NCBI GenBank assembly: GCA_021325095.1
Contig: JAJPHV010000019.1
Coordinates: 1-43,953 of the forward strand
DNA: 43,953 nt
Direction of reading: 5' to 3'
Source: Chloroflexota bacterium
GTDB lineage: Bacteria; Chloroflexota; Anaerolineae; Aggregatilineales; UBA2796
Part shown: positions 43,050 through 43,953 of the stretch, piece after piece
How the letters are laid out: every line of letters begins with the position of its first letter
How positions within the stretch are numbered: the first letter of the stretch is position 1
The notes under the pieces: generated by a model
Seen by the model: the letters and a program-made list of their open reading frames with translations, nothing else
Database searches by the model: none
Told to the model about the DNA's origin: nothing
Position numbers and translations under genes: made by a program

Positions 43050-43891
43050 CCAAGCCCCGGATCGTCGTCCTGCTGATCTTCACGACGGTCACGGCTATGG
43101 TCATCGCGGCGCAGGGTCGCCCGCTGCCGGTGTTGACGCTGGCAGCGACCATCCTGGGCGGGTCGCTGGCCGCAGCCGGGGCGAGTGTGCTGAACCAGTA
43201 CATTGACCGCGACATGGACAGGCAGATGGCCCGCACCCGGAACCGCCCCATCCCGGCGGGCCGCATCGCCCCGGTGAATGCACTGGTTTTCGGCTTTGCG
43301 CTGCTGGCCTGGTCGGCGCTGATCCTGGGGCTGCTGGTCAACTGGCTGACGGCGGGCCTGGCGATGCTCGGCGCGGCCTATTACGTGATCGTGTATACGG
43401 TGCTGCTCAAGCGCAACACCGTCGTCAACATCCTGATCGGCGGCGGGGCGGGCGCAATCCCGGTGCTGGTCGGTTGGGCAGCCGTCACCGGGAGCCTCGC
43501 GCCACAAGCATTCATTCTGTTTGCCATTGTCTTTTACTGGACGCCACCGCATAGCTGGGCGCTGGCGCTGCTGGTCGATGCCGATTACGAGAAGGCCCAC
43601 GTCCCGATGATGCCGGTTGCGCGCGGCGCGGAAGTGACCCGGCTTCAAATATTGCTGTACTCGATCCAGTTGGTGGTGCTGACGCTGCTGCCCATGCCGT
43701 TCCGGATGCTAGGGACGTTCTACCTGATCGCGGCGGCGCTGCTGGGCGGCGGGCTGCTATTCGAGTCGGTACGTTTGATCCGCGAAGGCAGTAAAGCAGC
43801 AGCGCGCCGGACGTACAAGTACTCGACCATGTACCTGGCGCTGCTTTTCCTGGCGATGATTCTCGATCAGGTCGTCTTCCGCATCCGGTAG
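42974..43891 (+). CDS. ctaB: Protoheme IX farnesyltransferase (heme O synthase)
   Basis: This 305-residue UbiA-family prenyltransferase transfers a farnesyl group to heme B. It reads DYLQLTKPRIVVLLIFTTVTAM at the start, the first Asp-rich motif NQYIDRDMDRQMARTRNRPIPAGRI, the second region DADYEKAHVPMMPVARG, and about nine membrane segments. The ATG at 42974 (MVTTILNQGEPERA) lies inside the end of ctaA in another frame, and no strong ribosome binding site is seen, so it may depend on ctaA translation. ctaB and ctaA act in sequence. Confidence 0.95.
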   Translation: MVTTILNQGEPERASRNALRDYLQLTKPRIVVLLIFTTVTAMVIAAQGRPLPVLTLAATILGGSLAAAGASVLNQYIDRDMDRQMARTRNRPIPAGRIAPVNALVFGFALLAWSALILGLLVNWLTAGLAMLGAAYYVIVYTVLLKRNTVVNILIGGGAGAIPVLVGWAAVTGSLAPQAFILFAIVFYWTPPHSWALALLVDADYEKAHVPMMPVARGAEVTRLQILLYSIQLVVLTLLPMPFRMLGTFYLIAAALLGGGLLFESVRLIREGSKAAARRTYKYSTMYLALLFLAMILDQVVFRIR

Positions 43892-43953
43892 TGCACATTA
43901 AATTAACATTAAGGCCATACCCTCCACTGACAAGTGCCACATGGCGCTGTGGC

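Overview
The window looks like a chromosomal segment of a high-GC, aerobic, heterotrophic bacterium, most likely a member of the Chloroflexota (inference, not proven). The reasons are the mix of housekeeping gene families, the many TTG and GTG starts, the frequent ATGA/GTGA stop-start overlaps, dispersed palindromic repeats of the CCTCACC...GAGAGGGG type, and heme A synthesis genes that imply an aa3-type oxidase. No rRNA, tRNA, CRISPR array or prophage was seen. Foreign DNA is limited to decayed IS fragments.

Layout. 1-431: two decayed transposase fragments. 457-5836 (minus): rpsO-pnp followed by a GNAT acetyltransferase, two small proteins and a SAM methyltransferase. A long stem-loop leader lies between rpsO and pnp. 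6061-9670 (plus): a GNAT-like protein, an R3H/SpoIIIAA-type ATPase and thymidylate kinase. 9735-12337 (minus): an EamA permease, a zinc-ribbon protein and a GH38-like protein. 12375-14770 (plus): Mn-type superoxide dismutase, a palindromic repeat block and a fumarase/aspartase-family lyase. 14894-23370 (minus): a catabolic locus with a DUF5060-type glycosidase, an Opp-type ABC importer (binding protein, two permeases, two ATPases) and a SorC-type regulator. 23718-24157: an IS3 remnant. 24159-26759 (minus): mutS. 26898-27857 (plus): ROK sugar kinase. 28211-34102 (plus): a compact stress-type operon of Hsp20, Lon, a lone receiver domain, a PHP-AlbA_2 fusion and a zinc-ribbon protein, ending in a strong hairpin. 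34141-40902 (minus): a four-S1-domain protein, rpsU, infA, a giant FtsX-family permease, a RimJ/RimL-type acetyltransferase and a hypothetical gene. 41352-43891 (plus): a small membrane protein, ctaA and ctaB.

How the genes work together. The uptake locus would bind and import an oligosaccharide or similar solute and cleave it with the cytoplasmic glycosidase, under SorC control; the ROK kinase nearby could phosphorylate a released sugar. The Hsp20-Lon operon joins protein holding and degradation to a receiver protein and a predicted phosphoesterase/nucleotide-binding protein of unknown role. rpsO-pnp and S1-rpsU-infA are translation and RNA-turnover units. ctaB and ctaA convert heme B to heme O and then heme A for cytochrome oxidase.

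The strongest unexplained signals are four. First, the rpsO-pnp leader can form either an 83-nt stem-loop or an alternative helix covering the pnp ribosome binding site. Second, a dispersed palindromic repeat sits in frame inside a methyltransferase. Third, a PHP-AlbA_2 fusion with an unrecognised C-terminal domain is co-transcribed with Hsp20 and Lon. Fourth, a GH38-like protein has apparently lost metal ligands. All functional calls are from reading the sequence; no database search was run.
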